From Euphorbia lathyris (taxonomy: Eukaryota; Streptophyta; Magnoliopsida; Malpighiales; Euphorbiaceae), in contig NC_088910.1 of NCBI RefSeq assembly GCF_963576675.1, forward strand, positions 29,018,531 through 29,082,530: a DNA stretch of 64,000 nucleotides, in the 5' to 3' direction. The number at the start of each line of letters is the position of its first letter. The stretch's first letter is position 1. Made by a program: the position numbers and the translations under genes. The notes below the pieces were generated by a model. It saw only the letters and a list, made by a program, of their open reading frames with translations, made no database searches and was not told the origin of the DNA. Positions 45,527-57,100 of the stretch are shown piece after piece.

Positions 45527-46972
45527 CTATCTGTTTTTGCCCTGCGGGTTCTGCTTGGTGTTTGCCGGAAGAGTTCCTAATGGCCTCTCCTGTTGCTGAC
45601 GATTCAAGTGGGCTACTTGGCGGCTAAGGTCCCTGCAAAACACCTCACTATCGGCAAGACGGGTTAAGATATCCTTTAACAAGGACGTTACGGACTGGCC
45701 ATGCACATTATCAAGAGGTGGAGCGTTCCGATTACCGGGCATGGCTTGTGATTGCCCTAGCCCATTTTCCCAATATTCTTGATCAAAGTCGGATGGGGGC
45801 CTCAATACATTATTATTATTGCCATACGACAAGTTAGGGTGTTGGTAATGAGGCCTCCATCCGCTGTTATTATTATTGTGGTGGTGTGAGTAGGAGTTCG
45901 GGTTAGGATTGTACCTTTGATTGCCTCCTATGTAACTTACATTTTCGGTGTCGCCGGCGAAAGGGCTACCGGCTTGTCAATTAAGTCCGTCATGGTCTCC
46001 ACCACAATGATTGCACATCAGGACCTGTGCAACTTTGTTAAGCCTCAACTGGGCTATCAAAGCGTCAAGTTTTTTATTCATTTCCGCCATGGAACTTTTC
46101 GGAGCCTCTTTCTCCACGGTGAACGTTTGATGTCGTGAAGGTCCGGCAAGCCGATCTTCTTGCCACTGTACGCTTTTCCTTGCGAGCTCGTGAATGAGCT
46201 CATATGCCTCGCTTGTCGATTTTCGAAACAAATCCCCACCTGCGGCGGAATCAACAGTCGCACGATTAGTGGGAGTTAAACCATGGTAGAAGGTACTTAC
46301 CAAATCATGCTTAGGGATGTCATGGTGGGGGCAGTTTTGGAGCAACTTCCGGAACCTAGCCCAAGCTGAATGGAGGGCTTCGTGTTCGAGCTGCCGAAAG
46401 GTAGTGATGTCGTTCCTTAACTTAACCGTTTTGGAGGGCGGGAAGTAGTAAGAAAGGAACTCCTTCTCAAGTTCCACCCATGATGTTATTGAACCCGCCT
46501 CCAACGAGTGCAACCACTCCAACGCTTGTCCTGTCAAAGAGAAAGGAAACAACTTTAGTCGGACGGCCTCAACCGGTACACCGTTTTGCCGAGAAGTTTC
46601 GGCACACATAAGAAATTTATTTAAATGTTCGTTAGGGTTTTCATGAGGTTCTCCTCCGAACTGGCCAAGTTGGTGGATGAGTTGGATCATGCTAGTCTTG
46701 ATTTCATATGTGTTGGCCGGGATGGTGGGGGCAACGATTCCGTTGCGGTTTTGAGGACGATGCGGAGCAAGAATCTCCATCATCGAGCGCATGTCATTGC
46801 CTCCACCATTGCGGTTGTTATTCACGGGTTGCACCGGCGGTCTTTGGTTGACCTCGGGTTGGTTAGCTTCATTGTTGAGGTTTTCCATTTTCTCTCTCCG
46901 AATCCTACAAAGAGTACGTTCAATTTCAAGATCAATAGGAACGAGAGTATCACTCCGAGATCGGGTGTGCAT
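45527..46972 (-). pseudogene. Gypsy-type gag with one in-frame stop (copy B)
   Basis: Same frame and same TGA (45,979-45,977) as copy A. The only protein difference I noticed is a Pro-to-Leu change in the tail after the stop (a 'NAPPPDN' to 'NAPPLDN' change). The zinc knuckle lacks its last Cys as in copy A. Confidence 0.85.
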
Positions 46973-47107
46973 AAAATAAATAAATGAAATAAATTATAAA
47001 CAAGAAAGAATGTTGTTAGTGAAAAGTCTATATAAACAATTTATACAAAAATAATGCTTAGACTAACAATAAAATGTTTTTGTCTAATATTGCAAGAAAT
47101 TATAAAT

Positions 47108-47124
47108 CCCCGGCAACGGCGCCA
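47108..47124 (-). other. Primer binding site, tRNA-Asp type (copy B)
   Basis: Same 17-bp sequence as in copy A, 6 bp inside the right LTR of copy B. Confidence 0.85.
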
Positions 47125-48983
47125 AAAACTTGATGCGTAGCGTACGGGTAGAGCTTCTACGACGAAATATATATTATGATAAGTGTGTTACGACTATGGA
47201 TGTGATCTTCCTAAATGCTCTATCTCTACTAGACGCCACTACTTAGGGGCAAGTGTACCCCGTCGTATCAAGTAATAATCTGGTTAAGACCGGGTATCGA
47301 ATCCACAGGATTTATAACTACAAGTATTAAACGACTCGGTTTTATATGTTATCTAAGCGGTGAATACTTTGAGTTGATTCGGGGAACAACTACAAACTAC
47401 TCCTAACTACGGGTGAGACAAATTTATATAACAAAAACTCTATGAAATGATGCGGATGGCGATAAGTTATAACTATGACAAACAATGACTCCCAATATAT
47501 ATACGGTTAATGATTTACTCTTGCAATGACGACTACGTGTAGTGTGACCGACCCATGAAGTACTTAGACTACGTGGTTCCTAGTCAAGGCGTGTCTAATG
47601 CTTGGGACCAGAAATTAGGGCCCGTAAGTTCCGTGGTTTGTCAATTCCTACGGTTTCCGGAGCGTCACTTTCGGTAAGGCAACACCTATATGAATCCCTA
47701 AAGATAGCCCGAATGGCGGCGGAAATCACGTTCTCCTACACAATAATCAATTACGAGTATCAAAACAAGTAACAAACATTAACACATATATGGAAAAAGA
47801 GATTATGAATCATAAATTATAAATATGGAGAATGTAAATATGAAATACAATCAAGCCTAGTACATAGGGAGAGTACAAGCTAATTAGCAAGTGAAAATGG
47901 AAGAATCCACCCTCGGAACTAGCTAACCGGACTCAAGGCCGTCTCTTAGGACTTGGAGGTGGAGCTTTCGAGCTTGGTGAATGGAGATGGAACGGAACTT
48001 CGATGGAATGCCGGAATTAACGAACAAGCTCTCAAGGTGATAGAGTTTTGCTAAATAAAATAAAATCTCAAACTATATAACAAGAACTTAAACTATAGTA
48101 ACAATTGTATATCAAAAGCTTGGTGTCCTTTAAATGAGTGCTAGTCACTCTTATTTATACACATCAAACAAGGGGCAGAGTTGTAATTTCATAAGATACA
48201 AGCATGGAGGAACATGATTTTCTGCAGATTTCCCATGACACGCCTCGCGTATGGTGGGGGACGCCCCGCGTATTTGCCCATTCTGTCAGAAATCTCCTGC
48301 ATGTGGAACAAATCCAGATCTTATTGTCTCAACCACGCCCCGCGTAGACTGGGATGCGCCTCGCGTGTTTGTGTTTCTGAGATTTTATTGCTTGAATTGG
48401 GTCTTTTACGCACCGCGTAGCTGAAGCATGCCTCGCGTAAATAAGTCTCTGAGTCTTTTAGGTCGAAGAACTTCCTTACACGCCCCGCGTATTTGGTGGG
48501 ACGCCCCGCATAGGAGCAGTTGACTCTGGGAGACCATACAGTCTGACTTTCAGGATGAGGCTTATCATTTCTGACATATGTCATACGCCTCGCGTTGAGG
48601 TTGATACGCCCCGCGTATCGGTGAGTAGATCCCACGTGGTGCCTGTGGATTGAACAATTATTTCTGACCAAGTGTTCCACGCCCCGCGTGAAGGGTGATA
48701 CGCCCCGCGTATGTCGATGGATTTTCGCTCCTTGCTCGTACCTGAAATACAATTCTCGAGAGTCGAGTTAGCTTGACGTTTTATTTTCTAAATTAATCAA
48801 AAATAAGGAAAATTAACCGAAAGTACGGAATTTATTTTTATTTCATTATTTTATTAAAACACTCTATTTTTGCAATTAAACTTATTTATTTCATCTAAAA
48901 TTAAACCGTAAATCACGCTAAAAGATAGGGACGAAACGCCCCTATCAACCATCTGTCCTTGAACAACAATATTTAATTTCAAT

Positions 48984-49170
48984 TATGATTGAATAAATGT
49001 TATGCTTATTCATTTAGGGTAGTTTAAGTGTTCTGTTTGTGCTATTCATCTTGGGAAGTTTAAGTATTATGTTTGTGGTATTCATCTAGGATAGTTTAAG
49101 TGTTACGTTTGTGCTATTCATCTAGGATAGTTTAAGTGTTCTGTTTGTGTTATTCATCTAGGACACATTT
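48984..49170. repeat. Minisatellite, unit about 45-48 bp
   Basis: About four units built on 'attcatctaggatagtttaa' followed by 'gtgttatgtttgtgct', with small differences. A related pair lies at 49,595-49,675. They begin immediately to the right of the duplication breakpoint. Confidence 0.8.
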
Positions 49171-50029
49171 CACGTATATTTGCTATTATTCCTAGCCATT
49201 GTTTTATTATAGTTAGGAGAAATTATAATTGAGTAGCTCACATTGTAGCTAAGCAAGCCCTTTAGTTCGATTCCATTGTTCGAATGATTATGTTAATGTT
49301 CATTGATGTATTGCTAGTTTTGCTTTGTAACCTGTTCATTTCGGGTTTTATGGAGAAAAAGACAAAGACATGAGTGGGAAAGTGAAGCTAAACCAATGTA
49401 GCTCCCCTAACCCAAAACAAAACTAGTAGGTTAATTAGCGAAGAAGATTAATTAAAGGAACTTTAACCATTTCCAAATTGTGTGCTTTGACTTAGACTTC
49501 TCATATGGTCATTCAAGACTACTATGGTCAATTTAATTGTATGCAATTTATTTCTAAAACTTCGACCCACTTCAATTATGATTGAATGAATGCTATGCTT
49601 ATTCATCGAGGGTATTTTAAGTGTTATGTTTGTGTTATTCATCTAGGATAGTTTAAGTGTTATGTTTGTACTATAGGTAGAGATAAATTGCTTTGACATT
49701 GGTAAACAATGCTATTTTAAGAAGCTGAAAATTGCTAGTGATATCTTTATATGAACTATGTGTTTTTGTTTGTGTTGTGCATCAATTATGATTGAATGAA
49801 TTCTACCCTATGAACTAAGTGTTTTTGTTTGTGTTGTGCATCAATTGCAAGTGATAGCTTCATATGAACTAAGTGTTTCTGTTTGTGTTGTGCACCAATT
49901 ACTTTATCTCACATGTATATAAGCAAATTATTAGTAAACATATGTAAACATATATAGTTATATTAAAAATAAATAAGTAATATATAAATTGTTTAAATTT
50001 AATATAAAACAAAAAAAATCAAAACAGAA
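49171..50029. other. Non-coding spacer with a second minisatellite
   Basis: No gene is recognised. At about 49,750-49,905 three units contain 'atgaactaagtgttttt' and 'gtttgtgttgtgcatcaatt'. Elements of the first minisatellite and the phrase 'tcaattatgattgaat' recur at about 48,979, 49,573 and 49,782, so the whole stretch seems built from a few local repeats. Confidence 0.5.
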
Positions 50030-50600
50030 TTAGGCCCCTATTGCATGCTCCTCCCTCCATCTCTTGGCAGTGGCATTGTATTCTGTCATGTTGCTCGTGT
50101 ATAGCTCGGCCACTTGTTCTTGCCCTGGATATAGCTCCTCAAGGTGGGGCTCTATCATCAGGGCAAATATATGTCACATCATCTAATAGATGCATAGATA
50201 AATTAGAATTAAACATGAATAATTGTCTAGTAAAGAAATAGATAAAAATCAGTGAAAAATCTAACCGTGGAAGTGGGATATGTAGGGCAAAAGTTGAGCT
50301 TGCCAAGAGAGATCAACCGTCTAGGACTAATATTTGAGTGATATATATTAGTCCTGAACCAAACTTGAGAATAGAAATGAATTTGATTAGTGTATGCAAC
50401 TACTTTATGCATGCTATTATATGTACTGTTAAAGTCTTAATAAGCTTTTACAATTCGTTTTTTGTTATTATCCTTTGAGGTTTGAAGGAATAATCAAGAG
50501 GAAAGTGCAAATGAAGTTCAAAGACTTCTCCTTCGTAAGGGGTATATTGATGGCCTTTCATCTTTACTGCCCAATGGTATTGGTCTCCATTGACAGGACA
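50030..50600 (-). pseudogene. Ubiquitin-conjugating enzyme (E2)-like fragments, catalytic Cys replaced by Ser
   Basis: Three minus-strand segments match successive parts of the E2 (UBC) fold. Segment 1 (about 50,600-50,452) has 'CPVNGDQYHWAVKMKG', 'SPY'-like 'TPYEGEVF' and 'HFPLDYSFKP', the beta-sheet core before the active site. Segment 2 (about 50,353-50,266) has 'NIYHSNIS' and then 'LISLGKL', aligning with the family's 'HPNI...ICLDIL', so Ser sits at the catalytic Cys. Segment 3 (about 50,165-50,030) has 'VAELYTSNMTEYNATAKRW', the C-terminal helices, and ends in TAA at 50,032-50,030. A GT-AG intron joining segments 1 and 2 in phase is possible. I found no clean acceptor joining 2 to 3, and no N-terminal helix. 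Most likely a pseudogene; an inactive E2 variant is the alternative. Confidence 0.6.
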
Positions 50601-51108
50601 TGCATGCATCAAAGATAAATAAGAAAAAGAAGATTGTAGAAGAAGAGTAATCAGAAATAGAGATATCTTCAAGACTTACTAACCACATGAGTGACTCTTG
50701 TTTGTGTTTTGTCAAGTCTAAATTCATGTGGTTGAGTGTCATTGTCATTAAGTAAAATCTATTCTCAATAAACTTTTCTAAAATTACAGAAATGGTAAAA
50801 CAAACTCTCAATTTATAGTTGGTTTGATGGGAAGTGAAAAGACGGGTTTAAGAGGAGTCAAATGAGTCAAACGGTGCAATGTAATTAATGTTTAATTAGT
50901 ATGTCTTGAAATTTTAACCATTATCTTTAATTCGTGGTTACTTTTTTGTGCAGATACATTTCGACTACTTTTGCTGGGAATCAAGATGTTTAATTAAATT
51001 CAAATCACAAGACTGAAGATGCTATATATATTTTCTTGTATACAATTACGTTAGTTTTGCAGATTACAAATTATGATTCAATACAAATTATGATTAAATA
51101 CATATTAA
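50601..51108. other. AT-rich spacer upstream of the E2-like fragments
   Basis: Open frames here (50,518-50,811 minus) continue beyond the E2 homology but show no N-terminal E2 helix or other domain. I see nothing else. Confidence 0.35.
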
Positions 51109-51974
51109 CAATGTTTTAAAAACCGGCTCGGACATTGAACCGGTATGAAAAATGGTTTAGGGGTTAATGGGTTCAACCGATTGACTCGGATAGGTTGAAC
51201 CAGATCACCTCATAAATAATAAATAATATATATAAAAAATAAAATTCAGAAATCAGAAATTAGACTTAACTACATAAGAATAAAATGATCAAATTAGATT
51301 TAACCAGTTATATTAACATTTGAATTAACATTTGAGCTGCTGAACATGAAATTATAACCAATGTTCTCAAAGAAAACTAAACATAAATTAGAACTAATGT
51401 TTCAAAGAAAAACTAAATAGCAAATTAAAAAAACGTAGCAAATATAAAAAAAAGTAATTAGCAGCAAATATAAGAATAACAAGAAGGAGATGAGGCCATG
51501 GTGGCGGCGCAAGGGCTGGTATTTACAGTGTCAATGGCGGCTAGGTCCGATTCGTGAGCATCAACTAATCAACCAGAAGAACGGCAAATAATTAGAAAAA
51601 CTAAACAACAACTAAGAAAAAAAAAACCCAAATCTTATCTTGAGAAGACGCCGCTTGGAAGAAACAGTTGATTTGGGGAAGAAAGAAAAATCAGAAAGAG
51701 AAACTAAAAAGCAAAGAGAAAGAAAGAAGAGATTTGGGGAAGAAAAGAAAGAACGAAAAAGAAAAGAGATGGAGTTAGGGTTCACAGGGGAAAATGAGAG
51801 TTTTTTTCTCAAAACCGAGGTGGTTCACCGGGTTGATACCGGTTTGCCGGTTTCCCCCGGTTCATATGGGGTCATTAATAATGACCTCATGGTAACATAA
51901 CCGGATCGGAAACCTAGCCAGTTTCCGATCGAATCGGTTCAACCGGCCGGTCCGATCCGGTTTTTAAAACCATG
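51109..51974. mobile_element. hAT-type non-autonomous element, 866 bp
   Basis: Left end CAATGTTTTAAAAACCGG and right end (reverse complement) CATGGTTTTAAAAACCGG are inverted terminal repeats, followed on both sides by 'GGACCGG/GGTTGAACC'-type subterminal sequence. Flanking 8-mers CATATTAA (51,101-51,108) and CGTATTAC (51,975-51,982) agree at 6 of 8 positions, consistent with an aged 8-bp hAT target duplication. The purine-rich frame inside (51,640-51,900) has no recognisable domain. Confidence 0.6.
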
Positions 51975-52099
51975 CGTATTACAGATTATGTGCACATTAT
52001 AATTATAATTGAAAACAGATTACAGATTTTTGGTATATACAATTTTATGTGCACATTTATTCCATGCATAATTTGAGGTAAAAACATGAAATTGGCTTA

Positions 52100-52576
52100 T
52101 ATGCTACAATGACTAAAAACCAGAAAATGGCTTATAAGCTATATTGAATTAAAAAATGTCATATTAACATAAATATAAAGACAAATAATGAATAAAATTT
52201 GTCATCTCAATAAATATATTTTGACATAATTGATTAAGATTTATGTCATACGAAGCACGCTACAGCGACAGACTTAAATATGCAAATTGTCATCATGATA
52301 AATGAGAAGACAATTTCCAATAAAGTTTTTGATATATTAATTAAATAGACTGTCATTTAAGGGTTATCGAGCTGACGGGAAGTAATAAAAATACTGTCAT
52401 CGTAATGTGCGTAAGATGACAAAGAACAAATGAGATGATGCCATGTGACATTATTCAAATGATAGAAGACAACCGTCATCTGAAGTATCATCAGACGACA
52501 GTGAGTCTCATGACAGTTTTATTTTCGTCAGGACGATGATGTTTAACCGTCGTCTGAAGGAATTATCGGCGTAGTG
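52100..52576. mobile_element. CACTA-type right end
   Basis: The minus strand from 52,576 reads CACTACGCCGATAATTCC, a CACTA-type terminal repeat. Inward of it are many copies of a short motif (GTCATCT/GTCGTCTGA and complements) between 52,180 and 52,560, the usual subterminal arrangement. The left terminus was not found; motif similarity to 32,310-32,560 suggests that the element may once have spanned the intervening DNA. Confidence 0.55.
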
Positions 52577-53439
52577 TAAGTAGATACACGTCAATCTTTT
52601 TGGGCTAATAATTACTAACAAGAATTGCTCCTTGCTTTTGAGGGGAGGCACATTTTATAGTGGTTTGTACTATAAATGACTCTAGGTTCGTTGGATTCAA
52701 GACTTGATTAACTCATATTAGTTATTCAAGTACACGCTCATAATATTTAAATTCACCTCGTTAAATTTGGATTAGTTGAGATCTGACACTCAAGTCAATA
52801 TAGTATTCTTAATAGTTAAAATAAAAGTACTCTCTAATCAAAGTAAGGTGTAAACTTGCCTCAAAGTTTAAGGTCTTTACATGTAAAAAACTCTAATTAG
52901 AATACGATTGATTTTTAATAGGGAAAAAAATTCGAGAGAAAATACATTCACTTTATAAGAGATTTAACTGTTCTGTGATTAAACTGGAATAGTTTTCGGA
53001 TGTTATTATTAATATTTTTTGAAATCTGTTGTCTAGATGAAAATTAAAAGACTCACACAAAATATAAATTGTGCCTTTAAGATGAGAGTTTCATTTTATG
53101 TTATGTTTTTAGTGCCAAAATTGATATATGTACATCTATGTAAATCTAAAATCATTTAAAGTAAAATTTTAAAGCCAAATTAAAGTCTATTGAAGAGATT
53201 GAGTAGAAAGCCAAAATACAACTTTTTTAGGTGTTTTTGATAAAATACCTGGTGCGCACGCATTGGGGCAGCGCCCATTGTCTAATTATTCACATTTTTT
53301 CATCTTTTACTTTCCATGTTTGGTTTATTCCGCATATTCCACGTGATTCCCAAGAAAAGTATATCAACCGTCCCTCACTTTCCTAAATCAACGGCTATTA
53401 TTTTACTTCCCGTGGTTTCAAGTTTGAATACCCACCCCC
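52577..53439. promoter_or_regulatory. Intergenic DNA and distal promoter of the enolase gene
   Basis: No gene is seen. The last 200 bp (53,230-53,439) are less AT-rich and contain 'ccacgtga' at about 53,339, an ACGT-core G-box-like element. This was probably the proximal promoter of the enolase gene before a MITE separated it from the coding region; that is inference. Confidence 0.35.
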
Positions 53440-54038
53440 TAGACCTGGTAATTATCGTGTTCGAGTCGTGTTCGTGTCGTGTCATTTTGGGTTCGTGTCA
53501 AAAAGAGTAAACTCAAACCCAACCCAAAAACTTTTGTGTCAAAGTCGTGTTAACCTGTTCGGGTTAGTGTCGATTTCGTATCGTGTTTTCGGTTTACATG
53601 TAATTTTTTTATGCATATATATTAATAATAACTCTTAAAAATATAAGAAGATATGATACTGTTTTTAAACATTTTATATCATTTTTAGATTAGTATGTAA
53701 ACAATAACTATCGAAAAGTTCGATAATATCATATTAGAGGGTCATGTAATGTGTTTATAACAATTTAGGAAATTCAAATCAATATTTGCAATTAATAATT
53801 ATAATTTTATTATCTTTATTAATAAAGTGACATAAAAAACATGAGAGAATATAACAATAATTTTCAATATCCGTGTCATTTCGTGTCATTTTCGGGTTCA
53901 CATATCAACACTAAACCAACCCAAAAATTAGCGTGTCAGTTTCGTGTCAACCCAAAAATGACCCATTACCTATTAAGCTCAACACTAACACTAAAAATCC
54001 GTATCGTGTTCGTGTCCTGTGTCATTTTGCCACCTCTA
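53440..54038. mobile_element. hAT-type MITE, about 599 bp, in the enolase promoter or leader
   Basis: The right end on the minus strand reads TAGAGGTGGCAAAATGACAC; the left end reads TAGACCTGGTAATTATCG. These are diverged inverted terminal repeats of the TAGRGGTGGCAAA type known from plant hAT MITEs. Subterminal stretches on both sides are dense in 'cgtgtc' and 'acccaaaa' motifs, again typical. A run of C flanks both ends, which could be a target duplication but is too simple to prove it. It ends 90 bp before the enolase start codon. Confidence 0.65.
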
Positions 54039-54128
54039 CCCCCGTCCTTCCTATTATATTTTCAGCCAAGTTCAAGAGTTCGTCAATAACTGAGAAAAAA
54101 CCCACTTAGTGCAATCCGAAAAACGTTA
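54039..54128 (+). promoter_or_regulatory. Core promoter or 5' leader of the enolase gene
   Basis: Only 90 bp separate the MITE from the start codon. A TATA-like 'tattatatttt' lies at about 54,051-54,061. The remaining 65 bp would be a short leader. Alternatively the leader begins inside or upstream of the MITE. Confidence 0.35.
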
Positions 54129-57100
54129 ATGGCTACTATTAAGATCGTCAAGGCTCGCCAAATTTTTGATAGCCGTGGAAATCCCACAGTTGAAGTAAGT
54201 TCTATTCGATTTCAATGTATTTTCATTTTCATTTTTATTTGTTTTGGTTCCCATTTTTAATCTACACTCCAAACTCGTCGAGATTGATTGTTAGCAGTCT
54301 AGAAAATTTTATGGATCATCGTTTTCCCCCAGTTTTAGCCGAAAAGAACTTTACTCTGATACAGTGGGATTGATGAGAATGCAGATTTTCTTTTTCTTGA
54401 AAGAACAAAAAAGTAAAACTATTATGCTTTGACGAATGTGGACTAAATTGATTATAGGTCGATATCACCCTTTCTGATGGAACCTTAGCTAGAGCTGCTG
54501 TGCCAAGCGGCGCTTCAACTGGTAAATGTTCTTTTACTCTTTCACTGATTAGATTAGGCATGAATATGTAATTACATTTTTCTAGACTTGTAAATGTGTT
54601 ACTTATTCCTATTCTATTTGTTTTGAAAGGTATTTACGAGGCTCTAGAGTTGAGAGATGGAGGATCAGACTATCTTGGGAAAGGTGTTTCTAAGGTATTC
54701 TGGATTCTTTGCTGTGTTTGCTGCTAATCTGTTGTTCTTTCAAACTGTTTATTATTTTTGTTCTGTGATGCTTTCTAGGCTGTGGACAACGTTAACTCGA
54801 TCATCGGACCTGCCCTGATTGGCAAGGTATTGTATGAACGTTAGTGATGTATATATAATGCAGAATTTTCAACAAGTGATTGCTTGGTGATGGATACACT
54901 CAACACACTTTACAGGATCCAACAGAGCAAGTCCAGATTGACAATTTTATGGTGCAGCAACTCGATGGAACAGTGAACGAATGGGGTTGGTGCAAACAAA
55001 AGGTGCTTTGCATTTGCATACGTAAATCAGTATTTATTTCGTTTTGTTTATCTGTTGCTAAGCTCTTCCTGGTTACAGCTTGGAGCAAATGCTATATTAG
55101 CTGTCTCCCTTGCTGTTTGCAAGGCAGGTGCTTCAGTGAAGAAGATCCCTCTTTACAAGGTATAATATGTTCTAGTGATAGATGATGTTCAGATGTATCA
55201 TTTGCGGTTTCTGAGAGGTCGATTGTTTGTTTTGCAGCACATAGCAAACCTTGCTGGGAACAAGACCTTGGTTCTTCCTGTACCAGCATTCAATGTTATC
55301 AATGGAGGCTCTCATGCAGGCAATAAACTAGCAATGCAGGTAATATTTATGGAAAGATGCTCATTTCCAATGCTTCTCTGTTTGTCTTTTGATTTATCTC
55401 ATCATCTCTTTACTGTAGGAATTTATGATTCTCCCTGTTGGGGCATCATCTTTCAAGGAAGCCATGAAGATGGGTGTGGAAGTTTATCACAACCTCAAGG
55501 TGCTTTTTCTAAGTTCCATTTTTGTTTATTGGGTTCACATATCGTGTTGTGTTTGAATGTTTAATGGTTTGCGCTTTCAGTCTGTGATAAAGAAGAAGTA
55601 TGGTCAAGATGCTACTAACGTGGGAGATGAAGGAGGTTTCGCACCTAATATTCAGGTCCTTAACTTTGTTTACCATTGCTTGTACAGAAATAGTTAATCT
55701 TATTCCCTGAAAATGTTTGAAGAAACTAATTGGATATGGAAACTTTACAGTCTGTGAGCTACAAGTAATAGTATAGGAACAGCTGAGCCATGACTTTTGT
55801 CTGTGGATGATGGATGATTGTTATTGATCTTGAATAATCAAATGATTTTATTTGCAGGAAAACAAAGAAGGCCTCGAATTGCTGAAGACAGCCATAGCTA
55901 AAGCTGGATACACTGGAAAGGTAAGAGTCATTATATGATGACTTTTGTCTTTTTATTTCTATGGTCTGCTGATATGATATTTTATTAATTACTTGATCTC
56001 CTTTCAGGTTGTTATTGGGATGGATGTGGCTGCTTCAGAGTTCTATGATAACAAAGACAAAACCTATGACCTGAATTTCAAGGAAGAGGTAATAAGATAC
56101 TTATTATTCTTCAGATAGCTTCATCTACTGAATGACTGGGTCGTCTTATACGTCTAATCTTCCTAGTGCAGAACAACGATGGATCGGAGAAGATTTCGGG
56201 AGATAGCCTAAAGAATGTATACAAGTCATTTGTGGGTGATTATCCAATTGTGTCCATTGAGGATCCCTTTGATCAGGATGATTGGGAGCACTACTCAAAG
56301 ATGACAGCTGAAATTGGTGAGCAAGTGCAGATTGTTGGTGATGATCTCCTTGTCACAAACCCCAAGGTAAATAAACTATAAATGTTTCAAAGCTTGAGAT
56401 GAAATTCCATTAAGTATAAATGTCCGGTCATTCTCGTTTTGTGATATGCTTTGCGCTTCTTTATTGCAGCGTGTAGACAAGGCTATTAAAGAAAAGACCT
56501 GCAATGCTCTTCTGCTGAAGGTATTATTCACTTACTCGTTGGCATTAAAGAGGGATATTTCATAGTATTTTAATTACAGTTCCAAACGAAAAGAAGTTGC
56601 ATAGCTAAAAGAACAATATGGCAGGTGAATCAAATTGGTTCTGTAACTGAAAGTATTGAAGCTGTGAAAATGTCGAAGCGTGCTGGGTGGGGTGTGATGG
56701 CAAGCCACAGAAGGTCCATCCTTGCCTATTGTATTGTTGTTTTTTAACATTTTTGGAATGTGATTGATGACTCTGGTTATCCGTATTCTTTGCAGTGGCG
56801 AGACAGAAGATACTTTCATCGCCGACCTTTCAGTTGGATTGTCCACTGTGAGTATACCTTTCTTGTTTTGAACACATGAGTCACTTAAATTGATGGTTAG
56901 CTGATGATTCATTGTTATGTCTCATTTGTAAAACAGGGACAGATCAAGACAGGAGCTCCATGTAGATCAGAACGTCTTGCTAAATACAACCAGGTAAATA
57001 ATGAACGAATACAAGGGACTCCTTTCTGTGTGTGTGTGTGTATGAATGATGAATTGAGTATGTTTATGTTTTTTTCGAAATGCAGCTTCTTAGGATAGAA

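Larger units (their letters stand above)
41758..48947 (-). mobile_element. Gag-only gypsy-type LTR retrotransposon, copy B, 7,190 bp
   Basis: Identical layout to copy A: LTRs at 41,758-43,574 and 47,131-48,947, ACCAT at 41,753-41,757 and 48,948-48,952, primer site at 47,108-47,124, palindrome clusters at about 42,862-43,342, 45,025-45,285 and 48,238-48,710. Because it shares its insertion site and flanks with copy A, it arose by duplication and not by retrotransposition. Confidence 0.9.
41150..48979. repeat. Tandem duplication, unit B (7,830 bp)
   Basis: Direct copy of 33,320-41,149. While reading I noticed only three differences from unit A (near 39,724/47,554, 37,884/45,714 and 40,511/48,341). 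I did not align every base, so that is a lower bound. The LTR pair inside each unit differs far more than the units differ from each other, so the duplication happened long after the element inserted. Confidence 0.95.

Noticed and set aside
51640..51900. Basic, Lys/Arg/Glu-rich open frame as a small protein gene
   Set aside because: It is a purine-rich low-complexity tract inside a hAT-type non-autonomous element; the complementary frame is equally open.
54880..55564. Open frames spanning introns of the enolase gene on both strands
   Set aside because: They are exon sequences extended into introns, or antisense shadows. The spliced enolase model explains the region fully.
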